From Mycobacterium sp. IS-836 (GTDB lineage: Bacteria > Actinomycetota > Actinomycetes > Mycobacteriales > Mycobacteriaceae), in the NCBI RefSeq assembly GCF_001954275.1, contig NZ_MBEU01000062.1, positions 1-64,000 on the forward strand: a stretch of DNA of 64,000 nt, written 5' to 3'. Shown here one piece after another: positions 54,495 through 64,000 of this stretch. Under the pieces are notes generated by a model that saw nothing but the letters and a program-made list of their open reading frames with translations, was not told the DNA's origin and ran no database searches. Numbering within the stretch: the first letter of the stretch is position 1; every line of letters begins with the position of its first letter. The translations under genes and the position numbers were made by a program.

Positions 54495-56099
54495 CTAGGC
54501 GCCCGTTGTTGTTCTCCCGCACAATATTTCACCGCGGAGCCGGCGCATCGGCCGCACCTGCCGGCCGTCGCGTCCGGGGGCCCAGAGCCCGATCAGGACC
54601 GCGGCGAGGGCGACGATCGCGGCCATCACGATCGTGGACGCGTGCATGGCCGTCAGGAACGCGGCCTTGCTGACCTCGGCCAGCGCCGTGCCCTGCGGTC
54701 CGAGCCTGCCGGCCACTTCGACGGCCTTGGCCAGCGAGTCGGTGGCGGGGCCGCGGACCGGCGCGGGAAAGGTCGCCAGTCTCGGTGCGAGCTCGTGGGA
54801 ATAGCGTCCGGCCAGGATCGAGCCGGCCACCGCGATTCCCAGCGCCCCGCCCATCTCCCGCGACGTGTCGTTCACCGCGGAGGCGACGCCCTGCTTCTCG
54901 TCGGGAACCGCCCCCATGATGGCCGACGTCGTCGGCGCGGTGCACATTCCGATGCCGGTGGCCAATATCAATGTTGGCCAGGCGAATTCGGTGTACGTCG
55001 AGTGCAGGGTCAGGAAAGACATGCAGGCGAAGCCAACCGCCATCAACAGCGTGCCGATGAATAGCACAAGGCGCAGGCCCAATTTCGGCACATACCAGAA
55101 AGACAACGCGGAGCAAATTGCCAACGGAACCATGAACGGACCGAAGGCCAGTGACGTCGTCAGTGCCGAGTAGCCCATGATCTGCTGGACGTACTGCATG
55201 CCGATGAAGAAGAACCCGAACGTTGCGCCGAACAGAATGACGATCGCCGCGACGCCGGTGGCGAAATTGGGATCGGCGAACAATCGAACGTCCAGCAGCG
55301 GGTGCCGCCTGCGCAATTCGACCACCCCGAACACCACCGCGGCGGCGATGCCTACGAGTATTCCGCCCCACACCAGCGGATCGTTCCACCCGTGCTCGGG
55401 GGCGTTCAGGATGGCAAACACGGCGATCGCCACCGCCGCGCCGATGAGGACCGCACCGAGCCAATCGACTCGGGGAGCGTGGGTTTCGCGCGACGAGGAC
55501 ACCGTGCAGCCGAGGGCGAAGATCACCAGTCCGGCGGCGCCTAGCGACCAGAAGATGGCGTGCCAATCCCAAAACCGAAGCAGCAGGCCAGAACCGAGCA
55601 TGCCGAGGACTCCGCCGGAACCGGCCGTGCCGGCCCAGATACCGACGGCCTTCATCCGGTCTTCCTTCGGGTAGGCCACGGTCAGCAGCGACAGCGTCGC
55701 GGGCATCACAAAGGCGGCGCCGATACCGGCCACCGCCCGGCCCGCGATGATCTGCAGCGGATTGTGCAATATCGCCGGCGCGGCCGAGCCGAGCGCGAAC
55801 ACCACCAATCCAGCGAGTAGCGCACCCCGCCGGCCATAGCGGTCGCCGATCGCCCCGGCCGGCAGCAGCAGACAGGCCAGCGCCAGCGTGTATCCGTCCA
55901 CGACCCACGTCAGTTGGGTCTGCGTCGCGGAGGTGGCCACCGCGAGGTCTCCCAGGGCGGTGTTCAGCGCCGTCATCGACCCGACGACCAGGGCGACGCC
56001 CATGCAGGCGACCGTCAGCGTCCAGGCGCGCGCTCGGGGACTACCGCCAATGCTCGCCGCATCAGTACGCTGGTCAGGCCGGATAAGGGTTGCGACCAT
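54495..56099 (-). CDS. DHA2-type multidrug MFS transporter, 534 aa
   Basis: A 14-helix major facilitator transporter of the DHA2 (EmrB/QacA) group. Typical motifs are WVVDGYTLALACLLLPAGAIGDRYGRRG (motif A and neighbours), VMPATLSLL and the later GVASAVNDTSREMGGALGIA. It exports drugs or lipophilic compounds using the proton gradient. The ATG at 56099 has GGGGAGGCG upstream. Its promoter region contains the two TetR-type palindromes shared with the divergent regulator, which should control it. Confidence 0.93.
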   Translation of the reverse strand: MVATLIRPDQRTDAASIGGSPRARAWTLTVACMGVALVVGSMTALNTALGDLAVATSATQTQLTWVVDGYTLALACLLLPAGAIGDRYGRRGALLAGLVVFALGSAAPAILHNPLQIIAGRAVAGIGAAFVMPATLSLLTVAYPKEDRMKAVGIWAGTAGSGGVLGMLGSGLLLRFWDWHAIFWSLGAAGLVIFALGCTVSSSRETHAPRVDWLGAVLIGAAVAIAVFAILNAPEHGWNDPLVWGGILVGIAAAVVFGVVELRRRHPLLDVRLFADPNFATGVAAIVILFGATFGFFFIGMQYVQQIMGYSALTTSLAFGPFMVPLAICSALSFWYVPKLGLRLVLFIGTLLMAVGFACMSFLTLHSTYTEFAWPTLILATGIGMCTAPTTSAIMGAVPDEKQGVASAVNDTSREMGGALGIAVAGSILAGRYSHELAPRLATFPAPVRGPATDSLAKAVEVAGRLGPQGTALAEVSKAAFLTAMHASTIVMAAIVALAAVLIGLWAPGRDGRQVRPMRRLRGEILCGRTTTGA

Positions 56100-56135
56100 A
56101 AAAAAGCGCCTCCCCTCGGGGGCGTAGAGGTTTTG

Positions 56136-56168
56136 AGACTAATGGTCTTGTAGGTAGACCGATAGTCT
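56136..56168. promoter_or_regulatory. Tandem TetR operators AGAC-N5-GTCT
   Basis: Two copies of AGAC-N5-GTCT lie at 56136-56148 and 56156-56168, exactly 20 bases apart, so on the same face of the helix two turns apart. Each is followed by TTG. They sit between the divergent MFS and TetR genes. Confidence 0.75.
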
Positions 56169-56195
56169 TGTTTTCAAACACGGAGGTGGCTCACA

Positions 56196-56855
56196 ATTAC
56201 CGAGGCGACTACCGATCCCCGTCCCGCGCGGTCCCGGGCTCGCTTGCTCGAAGCCGCGGCGGCGCTGTTGCGCTCGGGGGGTCCCAGCGCGGTGACCGTC
56301 GATGCGGTCACCCGAAGCGCCAACGTAGCGAGGGCCACCCTGTATCGCCACTTTCCCAGCGGAAACGATTTGCTGGCGGCGGCGTTCAACAGCCTCATAC
56401 CGCCGTCACCGGCCCCGCCGGACGAGGGCTCGCTGCGGGATCGGCTGATCGCGATCGTGCTGGCCCAAGCCGAAGCGGTGGCCCAGGCGCCGGCCGTCAT
56501 GACCGCCATGTCCTGGTTGGCCCTCGGGCGCGACCTCGAAGAGATGCCGGGGCCCCGGCACGCCCGCGGCGCCGACAGCTCCTCGATCACCACGTTGCGG
56601 GAACGCATCGCCGCGCAGTACGCGGCGCCGTTCGACGCCGTATTCGACAGCCCGGAGGCCGCGGCAGAGCTCGGGGAGGTTGACCGATCGCGCGCCATCG
56701 CGCTGCTGATCGGCCCGCTGGTGCTGGGGCGCCTGTCCACCCTGCCGGACTTCGATTACCGCGAGTGTGCGCGCGCCGCCGTCGACGGCTTCTTGCACGT
56801 TCAGCGGGCGCAGAACAGAAGCGCCGCGGCGAGTGCCGAATCGGCGGGCGCCTGA
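56196..56855 (+). CDS. TetR-family regulator with apparent ATT start
   Basis: A TetR repressor of 219 residues. The reading ITEATTDPRPARSRARLLEA runs into the helix-turn-helix (TVDAVTRSANVARATLYRHF). GGAGG at 56182-56186 is nine bases before ATT 56196, and there is no ATG, GTG or TTG in frame between 56181 and 56244. A TTG at 56244 would cut into the first DNA-binding-domain helix and has no ribosome site. ATT is a rare but real start codon, so I take 56196. It is divergent from the exporter and has tandem operators beside it. Confidence 0.8.
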   Translation: MTEATTDPRPARSRARLLEAAAALLRSGGPSAVTVDAVTRSANVARATLYRHFPSGNDLLAAAFNSLIPPSPAPPDEGSLRDRLIAIVLAQAEAVAQAPAVMTAMSWLALGRDLEEMPGPRHARGADSSSITTLRERIAAQYAAPFDAVFDSPEAAAELGEVDRSRAIALLIGPLVLGRLSTLPDFDYRECARAAVDGFLHVQRAQNRSAAASAESAGA

Positions 56856-57246
56856 CCCCGATTCGGCCGTGGCAAACGGGGGCCTGACCACCGGATTCCC
56901 CGCCGGGTGGGACCATGCCGGCGAGGTTTGCCCGAGATTTGGCCAGAGCCGCGATCGTCAGGCATACTGTTCGGGTTGCCTTGCGCCGGGTTCTCCTGGC
57001 CGGGCATACGACCAGCGCCCAACCGGGCGCGTCCGGTCCCATCCTTGGAACGCGACTAATTTGGCCGCGAACGAGGCTGCGTAAGGGTGACACGCCCGAC
57101 CGCGGGGGCCGGTGGACCACGACAGGTAAACAGCGGCGCAGTATCCGGCGCGACGCTCGATCGGCCCTGACCGGCCGGGTCGATTCGGCGCGCCGGGGGC
57201 ACCAGGTCCGGACCCGGACCTTAAGTGGAGTGAGGGTAGGAGAAGC
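56856..57246 (+). promoter_or_regulatory. S10 operon leader and promoter region
   Basis: A 391-base stretch without a supported gene. A -10-like TACTGT at 56965-56970 is followed by TCGGGTTGCC, resembling the GGTTGC segment after the rplJ and rpsL -10 elements. A TTGGCC lies 20 bases upstream, a loose -35. The leader of about 270 bases to rpsJ has GC-rich repeats that could fold, but I cannot assign a known regulatory RNA. GTGAGGGTAGGAGAAGC before the GTG includes the ribosome site. Confidence 0.5.
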
Positions 57247-57552
57247 GTGGCGGGACAGAAGATCCGCATCAGGCTCAAGGCCTACGACCATGAGGCTATC
57301 GACGCATCGGCGCGAAAGATCGTCGAGACCGTCGTCCGTACGGGTGCCAGCGTCGTAGGGCCGGTGCCGCTGCCGACTGAGAAGAACGTGTATTGCGTCA
57401 TCCGCTCTCCGCATAAGTACAAGGACTCGCGAGAGCACTTCGAAATGCGGACCCACAAGCGGTTGATCGACATCCTCGATCCCACGCCGAAGACCGTTGA
57501 CGCGCTCATGCGCATCGATCTTCCGGCCAGTGTCGACGTCAACATCCAGTAG
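57247..57552 (+). CDS. rpsJ: 30S ribosomal protein S10
   Basis: S10 (101 residues) is part of the 30S head and also the NusG/NusB partner in antitermination. The sequence [19 protein letters not shown] and the final [11 protein letters not shown] are standard. GTG start at 57247 behind AGGAG. First gene of the S10 operon. Confidence 0.99.
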   Translation: MAGQKIRIRLKAYDHEAIDASARKIVETVVRTGASVVGPVPLPTEKNVYCVIRSPHKYKDSREHFEMRTHKRLIDILDPTPKTVDALMRIDLPASVDVNIQ

Positions 57553-57566
57553 GAGATCCAGAACTC

Positions 57567-58220
57567 ATGGCAAGAAAAGGCATTCTGGGTACCAAGCTGG
57601 GCATGACGCAGGTGTTCGACGAGAACAACCGGGTCGTCCCGGTGACCGTGGTCAAGGCGGGCCCGAACGTGGTGACCCGCATCCGCACGCCGGAGCGCGA
57701 CGGCTACAGCGCCGTGCAGCTGGCGTACGGGGAGATCAGTCCGCGCAAGGTCAACAAGCCGGTGACGGGCCAGTACAGCGCGGCGGGCGTCAACCGGCGC
57801 CGCTTCTTGGCGGAGCTGCGCCTGGACAACCCGGACGCGGCGGCCGAATACGAGGTCGGCCAGGAGTTGACGGCCGAGATCTTCGCCGACGGTGCCTATG
57901 TCGACGTGACGGGCACGTCGAAGGGCAAGGGCTTCGCCGGAACCATGAAGCGGCACGGCTTCCGCGGTCAGGGCGCCAGCCACGGCGCCCAGGCGGTGCA
58001 CCGGCGGCCGGGTTCCATCGGCGGCTGCGCCACTCCGGCGCGCGTCTTCAAGGGCACCCGGATGGCCGGCCGGATGGGCAACGACCGGGTGACGGTGCAG
58101 AACCTGTTGGTGCACAAGGTCGATCCGGAGAACGGCGTGCTGCTGATCAAGGGCGCGATCCCCGGCCGCACCGGCGGGCTCGTGATGGTCCGCAGCGCGA
58201 TCAAACGAGGTGAGAAGTGA
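57567..58220 (+). CDS. rplC: 50S ribosomal protein L3
   Basis: L3 (217 residues) helps shape the peptidyl-transferase centre. The start [19 protein letters not shown] and the loop [20 protein letters not shown] are typical. TAGGAGATC precedes the ATG. It ends in a TGATG overlap with rplD. Confidence 0.99.
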   Translation: MARKGILGTKLGMTQVFDENNRVVPVTVVKAGPNVVTRIRTPERDGYSAVQLAYGEISPRKVNKPVTGQYSAAGVNRRRFLAELRLDNPDAAAEYEVGQELTAEIFADGAYVDVTGTSKGKGFAGTMKRHGFRGQGASHGAQAVHRRPGSIGGCATPARVFKGTRMAGRMGNDRVTVQNLLVHKVDPENGVLLIKGAIPGRTGGLVMVRSAIKRGEK

Positions 58221-58882
58221 TGGCAGCCAACACCCTGAAGATCGACGTCAAGACACCCGACGGCAAGGTCGAGGGTTCCGTCGAGCTGCCCGCCGAATTG
58301 TTCGATGCGCCGGCCAATATCGCGCTGATGCACCAGGTGGTCACCGCGCAGCGGGCGGCGGCCCGGCAGGGCACGCACTCGACCAAGACGCGCGGCGACG
58401 TCCGCGGCGGCGGCCGCAAGCCCTACCGGCAGAAGGGAACCGGACGGGCCCGGCAGGGTTCGACGCGGGCCCCGCAGTTCACCGGCGGTGGTGTCGTGCA
58501 CGGCCCCAAGCCGCGCGACTACAGCCAGCGCACGCCCAAGAAGATGATCGCCGCCGCACTCCGCGGGGCGTTGTCCGACCGAGCACGCAACGGGCGCATC
58601 CACGCCGTCACCGAGCTGGTGTCGGGTCAGACCCCGTCAACCAAGAGCGCCAAGGCATTCCTGGGCACCCTCACCGACCGCAAGCAGGTGCTGGTCGTCA
58701 TCGGCCGCAGCGACGAGGCCGGCGCGAAAAGCGTGCGCAACCTGCCCGGCGTGCACATCCTGGCGCCCGATCAGCTCAATACCTATGACGTGCTGCGCTC
58801 CGACGACGTGGTGTTCAGCGTTGAGGCGCTGCGCGCCTACATCGCCGCCGGCACGAGTTCTGCCGAGGAGGTAACGGCGTAG
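58220..58882 (+). CDS. rplD: 50S ribosomal protein L4
   Basis: L4 (220 residues) lines the exit tunnel; its loop [19 protein letters not shown] is intact, so no macrolide-type change is apparent there. I take ATG 58220 (TGATG with rplC), with GAGG nine bases upstream, over a GTG one codon earlier. Followed without any gap by rplW. Confidence 0.98.
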   Translation: MAANTLKIDVKTPDGKVEGSVELPAELFDAPANIALMHQVVTAQRAAARQGTHSTKTRGDVRGGGRKPYRQKGTGRARQGSTRAPQFTGGGVVHGPKPRDYSQRTPKKMIAAALRGALSDRARNGRIHAVTELVSGQTPSTKSAKAFLGTLTDRKQVLVVIGRSDEAGAKSVRNLPGVHILAPDQLNTYDVLRSDDVVFSVEALRAYIAAGTSSAEEVTA

Positions 58883-59185
58883 ATGGCGACCATCACTGAC
58901 CCCCGCGACATCATCCTGGCTCCGGTCATCTCCGAGAAGTCCTACAGCCTGCTCGATGACAACGTGTACACCTTTGTGGTGCACCCGGATTCGAACAAGA
59001 CGCAGATCAAGATCGCCGTCGAGAAGATCTTTTCGGTCAAGGTCGCATCGGTGAACACGGCGAACAGGCAGGGCAAGCGGAAGCGCACCAGGACCGGTTA
59101 CGGAAAGCGCAAGAACACCAAGCGCGCCATCGTCACGCTGGCGCCGGGCAGCAAGCCGATCGACCTGTTCGGAGCACCGGCCTAG
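58883..59185 (+). CDS. rplW: 50S ribosomal protein L23
   Basis: L23 (100 residues) is at the tunnel exit and docks SRP and trigger factor. [20 protein letters not shown] and the basic [20 protein letters not shown] loop identify it. It starts directly after the rplD stop codon. Confidence 0.99.
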   Translation: MATITDPRDIILAPVISEKSYSLLDDNVYTFVVHPDSNKTQIKIAVEKIFSVKVASVNTANRQGKRKRTRTGYGKRKNTKRAIVTLAPGSKPIDLFGAPA

Positions 59186-59214
59186 CCGCGCGCGAGAGAA
59201 AGACACGATTAGAC

Positions 59215-60057
59215 ATGGCAATTCGCAAATACAAGCCGACGACCCCGGGCCGTCGCGGCGCCAGCGTGTCCGATTTCGCCGAGATCACGCGGTCGGAGCC
59301 GGAGAAGTCGTTGGTGCGCCCGCTGCACGGTCATGGTGGGCGCAACGCCCACGGCCGGATCACCACCCGCCACCGCGGTGGCGGTCACAAGCGCGCCTAC
59401 CGGGTGATCGACTTCCGCCGCAACGACAAAGACGGTGTCAACGCCAAGGTCGCGCACATCGAGTACGACCCGAACCGCACCGCGAACATTGCGCTGCTGC
59501 ATTTCTTTGACGGCGAGAAGCGCTACATCATTGCGCCGCAAGGGCTCTCGCAGGGTGACGTGGTGGAGTCCGGTGCCAACGCCGACATCAAGCCGGGCAA
59601 CAACCTGCCGTTGCGCAACATCCCGGCCGGTACCTTGGTCCACGCCGTGGAGCTGCGGCCGGGCGGTGGCGCGAAGCTCGCGCGGTCGGCCGGGTCGAGC
59701 ATCCAGCTGCTCGGCAAGGAGGGCAGCTACGCGTCGCTGCGCATGCCCAGCGGCGAGATCCGCCGGGTCGACGTGCGCTGCCGCGCAACGGTCGGCGAGG
59801 TGGGCAACGCCGAGCAGGCAAACATCAACTGGGGCAAGGCCGGTCGCATGCGGTGGAAGGGCAAGCGTCCTTCCGTCCGCGGTGTGGTCATGAACCCGGT
59901 TGACCACCCGCACGGCGGTGGCGAGGGCAAGACCTCCGGTGGCCGTCACCCGGTCAGCCCGTGGGGTCAGCCCGAGGGCCGCACCCGCCACCCGAATAAG
60001 CAAAGCAACAAGCTCATCGTCCGGCGCCGGCGCACCGGCAAGAAGCACTCGCGGTAG
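59215..60057 (+). CDS. rplB: 50S ribosomal protein L2
   Basis: L2 (280 residues) is needed for subunit joining and peptidyl transfer. [37 protein letters not shown] and [19 protein letters not shown] are the usual landmarks, including the conserved histidine in DHPHGGG. It is 29 bases after rplW. Confidence 0.99.
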   Translation: MAIRKYKPTTPGRRGASVSDFAEITRSEPEKSLVRPLHGHGGRNAHGRITTRHRGGGHKRAYRVIDFRRNDKDGVNAKVAHIEYDPNRTANIALLHFFDGEKRYIIAPQGLSQGDVVESGANADIKPGNNLPLRNIPAGTLVHAVELRPGGGAKLARSAGSSIQLLGKEGSYASLRMPSGEIRRVDVRCRATVGEVGNAEQANINWGKAGRMRWKGKRPSVRGVVMNPVDHPHGGGEGKTSGGRHPVSPWGQPEGRTRHPNKQSNKLIVRRRRTGKKHSR

Positions 60058-60069
60058 GAGTAGCGAACC

Positions 60070-60347
60070 ATGCCACGCAGCCTGAAGAAGGGTCCGTTCG
60101 TCGACGACCACCTGCTCAAGAAGGTGGACGCGCAGAACGAGAAGAACACCAAGCAGGTCATCAAGACCTGGTCGAGGCGTTCGACGATCATTCCGGACTT
60201 CATCGGCCACACCTTCGCCGTGCACGACGGGCGCAAGCACGTCCCGGTGTTCGTCACCGAGGCGATGGTCGGCCACAAGCTCGGTGAGTTCGCGCCGACG
60301 CGAACCTTCAAGGGGCACATCAAGGACGACCGAAAGGCCAAGCGTCG

Positions 60348-60351
<4 letters not shown>
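60070..60351 (+). CDS. rpsS: 30S ribosomal protein S19
   Basis: S19 (93 residues) binds the 16S rRNA head with S13. [20 protein letters not shown] and the C-terminal [12 protein letters not shown] are standard. It overlaps rplV by four bases. Confidence 0.99.
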
Positions 60352-61783
<1,432 letters not shown>

Positions 61784-61786
61784 ATT

Positions 61787-62203
61787 ATGTTGATTCCCCG
61801 CAAAGTCAAACACCGCAAGCAGCACCATCCCCGCCAGCGCGGCATCGCCAGCGGCGGCACCCAGGTGAACTTCGGCGACTACGGCATCCAGGCGCTCGAG
61901 CACGCCTACGTCACCAACCGGCAGATCGAGTCCGCGCGTATCGCGATCAACCGCCACATCAAGCGTGGCGGCAAGGTGTGGATCAACGTCTTCCCCGACC
62001 GCCCGCTGACCAAGAAGCCCGCGGAGACCCGGATGGGTTCGGGTAAGGGTTCGCCGGAGTGGTGGATTGTCAACGTCAAGCCGGGCCGGATCCTGTTCGA
62101 GCTCAGTTACCCCAACGAGCAGACCGCCCGTGCGGCGCTCACCCGCGCGATCCACAAGCTGCCGATCAAGGCACGCATCGTTACCCGAGAGGATCAGTTC
62201 TGA
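61787..62203 (+). CDS. rplP: 50S ribosomal protein L16
   Basis: L16 (138 residues) organises the A-site tRNA region. [20 protein letters not shown] and the [12 protein letters not shown] segment are characteristic. It starts three bases after rpsC and overlaps rpmC by one base (TGATG). Confidence 0.99.
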   Translation: MLIPRKVKHRKQHHPRQRGIASGGTQVNFGDYGIQALEHAYVTNRQIESARIAINRHIKRGGKVWINVFPDRPLTKKPAETRMGSGKGSPEWWIVNVKPGRILFELSYPNEQTARAALTRAIHKLPIKARIVTREDQF

Positions 62204-62436
62204 TGGCAGTGGGAATTTCGCCTGGCGAACTGCGTGAGCTCACCGACGACGAGCTGACCGAGCGCCTGCGCGAATCCAAGGAGGAGCTGTTCAACCTCCG
62301 CTTCCAGATGGCGACCGGGCAGCTCAACAACAACCGCCGGTTGCGGACCGTGCGCCACGAAATCGCGCGCGTCTACACCGTGCTGCGCGAACGAGAACTG
62401 GGCCTGGCTTCCGGGCCCGACGGTAAGGAATCGTGA
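62203..62436 (+). CDS. rpmC: 50S ribosomal protein L29
   Basis: L29 (77 residues) is near the tunnel exit. [20 protein letters not shown] and the helix [18 protein letters not shown] are typical. Its short size hides it inside longer frames; the ATG at 62203 overlaps the rplP stop codon. Confidence 0.98.
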   Translation: MAVGISPGELRELTDDELTERLRESKEELFNLRFQMATGQLNNNRRLRTVRHEIARVYTVLRERELGLASGPDGKES

Positions 62437-62831
62437 TGGCAGAATCCAAGACCGCGTCCAAGACCGCCGCAAAAAAGGCCCCGGCGAAAGCGGCGGCGAA
62501 GGCCGCTCCTAAGCGCGCCGCCGCACAGGACACCGCCTCGACGGACAAGGGTCCCAAGCACACACCGGCCGCCCCGAAGACCCGGGGCCGGCGCAAGACG
62601 CGCATCGGTTACGTGGTGAGCGACAAGATGCAGAAGACCATCGTGGTCGAGCTGGAAGACCGCATGCGGCACCCGCTGTACGGCAAGATCATCCGGACTA
62701 CCAAGAAGGTCAAGGCGCACGACGAGAACAGCACCGCCGGTATCGGAGACCGGGTCGCGCTGATGGAGACGCGCCCGACCTCGGCGACCAAGCGCTGGCG
62801 GCTTGTCGAGATCTTGGAAAAGGCCAAGTAG
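62436..62831 (+). CDS. rpsQ: 30S ribosomal protein S17 with Lys/Ala head
   Basis: S17 (131 residues). The canonical body begins near residue 48 ([19 protein letters not shown]) and ends [12 protein letters not shown]. The first 45 residues are an extension rich in AAKKA-type repeats, similar in style to the L22 tail. ATG 62436 forms TGATG with rpmC; a GTG one codon earlier is possible. Last gene of this part of the operon here. Confidence 0.97.
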   Translation: MAESKTASKTAAKKAPAKAAAKAAPKRAAAQDTASTDKGPKHTPAAPKTRGRRKTRIGYVVSDKMQKTIVVELEDRMRHPLYGKIIRTTKKVKAHDENSTAGIGDRVALMETRPTSATKRWRLVEILEKAK

Positions 62832-62846
62832 CCCCGAAGCGACATC

Positions 62847-62900
62847 GAGCGTAACGCCACGGCGAAAAAAGATCGCGATCTTCGCAGTGGCGTTACGCTC
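62847..62900. repeat. 15-bp inverted repeat before the sulfatase
   Basis: GAGCGTAACGCCAC (62847-62860) and GTGGCGTTACGCTC (62887-62900) pair perfectly, with one more C-G pair outside. The 26-base loop itself contains GCGAA/TTCGC and the palindrome GATCGCGATC. It starts 15 bases after rpsQ and ends 5 bases before the sulfatase ATG. It could be a terminator of the S10 operon, a translational control hairpin, or a copy of a dispersed palindromic repeat. Confidence 0.8.
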
Positions 62901-62905
62901 GGCGC

Positions 62906-64000
62906 ATGTCGACTGACTCCCGAGCCTTTCAGGGCAAAATCGAGCTGGATATTCGCGATTCGGAGCCGGACTGGGGTCCGTACGCCGCGCCGACCGCGCC
63001 ACCGAACTCGCCGAACATCCTCTATCTGGTCTGGGACGACACCGGCATCGCGACCTGGGACTGCTTCGGCGGCCTGGTCGAGATGCCCGCCATGACGCGG
63101 ATCGCCGAACGCGGGGTGCGCCTGTCCCAATTCCACACCACCGCGCTGTGCTCACCGACCCGTGCGTCGTTGCTGACCGGTCGCAACGCCACCACGGTGG
63201 GTATGGCCACCATCGAGGAATTCACCGACGGCTTCCCGAACTGCAACGGTCGCATTCCGCCCGACACCGCGCTGCTGTCCGAAGCGCTCGCCGAACGCGG
63301 CTACAACACCTACTGCGTCGGCAAGTGGCATCTGACGCCGCTCGAAGAGTCCAGCATGGCGTCGACCAAGCGGCACTGGCCGACCTCGCGCGGTTTCGAA
63401 CGGTTCTACGGATTCCTGGGCGGCGAGACCGACCAGTGGTATCCCGACTTGGTGTACGACAACCACCCGGTGAATCCGCCCGGCACGCCGGAGGACGGCT
63501 ATCACCTGTCGAAGGACATCGCCGACAAGACCATCGAGTTCATCCGCGACGCCAAGGTGATCGCGCCCGACAAACCGTGGTTCAGCTACGTGTGCCCCGG
63601 CGCCGGTCATGCGCCGCACCACGTCTTCAAGGAATGGGCCGACAAATACGCCGGCCGGTTCGACATGGGTTACGAGCGCTACCGCGAGATCGTGCTGGAA
63701 AAGCAGAAGTCGATGGGGATCGTGCCGCCGGACACCGAATTGTCGCCCGTCAACCCGTATTTGGACGTGACGGGACCCCAGGGCCAGGCGTGGCCGATGC
63801 AGGACACTGTGCGGCCGTGGGATTCGCTCAACGACGAGGAGAAAAAGCTGTTCAACCGGATGGCCGAAGTCTTCGCCGGTTTCCTCAGCTACACCGATGC
63901 CCAAATCGGCCGAATCCTGGACTATCTCGAGGAATCCGGCCAGCTGGACAACACCATCATCGTGGTGATCTCCGACAACGGCGCCAGCGGCGAGGGCGGT
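62906..64000 (+). CDS. Arylsulfatase, AtsA/AtsD type, 3' partial
   Basis: The first 365 residues of a type I sulfatase. CSPTRASLLTGR carries the cysteine (Cys82) that is converted to formylglycine, and the metal-binding residues appear in LVWDDTG at the start and SDNGASGEGG at the window end. M. tuberculosis AtsA, in the same place after rpsQ, is near 787 residues, so less than half is shown. ATG 62906 has no ribosome site; the hairpin upstream covers that spot. It hydrolyses sulfate esters; the natural substrate is not known. Confidence 0.9.
   Translation, partial: MSTDSRAFQGKIELDIRDSEPDWGPYAAPTAPPNSPNILYLVWDDTGIATWDCFGGLVEMPAMTRIAERGVRLSQFHTTALCSPTRASLLTGRNATTVGMATIEEFTDGFPNCNGRIPPDTALLSEALAERGYNTYCVGKWHLTPLEESSMASTKRHWPTSRGFERFYGFLGGETDQWYPDLVYDNHPVNPPGTPEDGYHLSKDIADKTIEFIRDAKVIAPDKPWFSYVCPGAGHAPHHVFKEWADKYAGRFDMGYERYREIVLEKQKSMGIVPPDTELSPVNPYLDVTGPQGQAWPMQDTVRPWDSLNDEEKKLFNRMAEVFAGFLSYTDAQIGRILDYLEESGQLDNTIIVVISDNGASGEGG

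Overview
The window is high-GC actinobacterial DNA from a slow-growing Mycobacterium. Gene order follows, with gaps and insertions, the stretch of the M. tuberculosis chromosome from mmaA4 (Rv0642c) to atsA (Rv0711). The mycolate cluster suggests the M. avium complex or a close relative: MmaA4-, MmaA2/CmaA1- and MmaA1-type enzymes are present, no MmaA3 (methoxy) gene is seen, and a Baeyer-Villiger monooxygenase gene sits among them. Species is not resolved from the sequence alone. Comparisons with M. tuberculosis are from memory, not from a search.

Layout. 1-2000: a poly-C edge, then an ECF42-type sigma factor and its tandem DGPF partner. 2000-9970 (minus strand): mycolic-acid methyltransferases with the inserted monooxygenase, a LipG-type hydrolase, an ABC1/UbiB-like kinase and two DinB-fold proteins. 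10052-15768 (plus): GH38 alpha-mannosidase, an Rv0649-like protein and a ROK sugar kinase. 15800-20600: rplJ-rplL with an L10-type leader, a TetR/carotenoid oxygenase pair, and the MCE ATPase mkl. 20800-29420: rpoB-rpoC with a strong terminator, then endonuclease IV. 29440-33530: a tightly packed acyl-CoA operon (fadE8-echA4-PaaX-like-echA5). 33555-35271: two DUF3060 exported proteins divergent from a TetR gene. 35278-39837: the str operon (rpsL-rpsG-fusA-tuf). 39969-46637: a PE protein, a SHOCT membrane protein, a mycofactocin-type SDR behind a KstR-like box, a ferredoxin reductase, a sigma factor/triple-VOC pair and a DUF2332 protein. 46634-53834: a complete mycofactocin cluster mftR, mftA-G, including the 29-residue precursor MftA. 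54072-56855: a doubtful small gene, a DHA2 drug exporter, and its divergent TetR regulator, which appears to start at ATT. 57247-62831: the S10 operon from rpsJ to rpsQ. 62906 to the end: a partial arylsulfatase just behind a large inverted repeat.

How it fits together. Three blocks (rplJL, rpoBC, str) plus the S10 operon supply the ribosome and RNA polymerase; rplJ and rpsL share a 12-base promoter core. Between them are mycobacterium-specific modules: cell-wall mycolate tailoring, mannoside catabolism, fatty-acid/steroid metabolism and the mycofactocin redox cofactor with a candidate client dehydrogenase. The most novel-looking points are the monooxygenase inside the mycolate cluster (a candidate for wax-ester mycolate synthesis), the sigma factor/metabolic-domain pairs, the DUF2332 gene fused by overlap to mftR, and several clear operator palindromes. 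No tRNA, rRNA, CRISPR array or insertion sequence was recognised.
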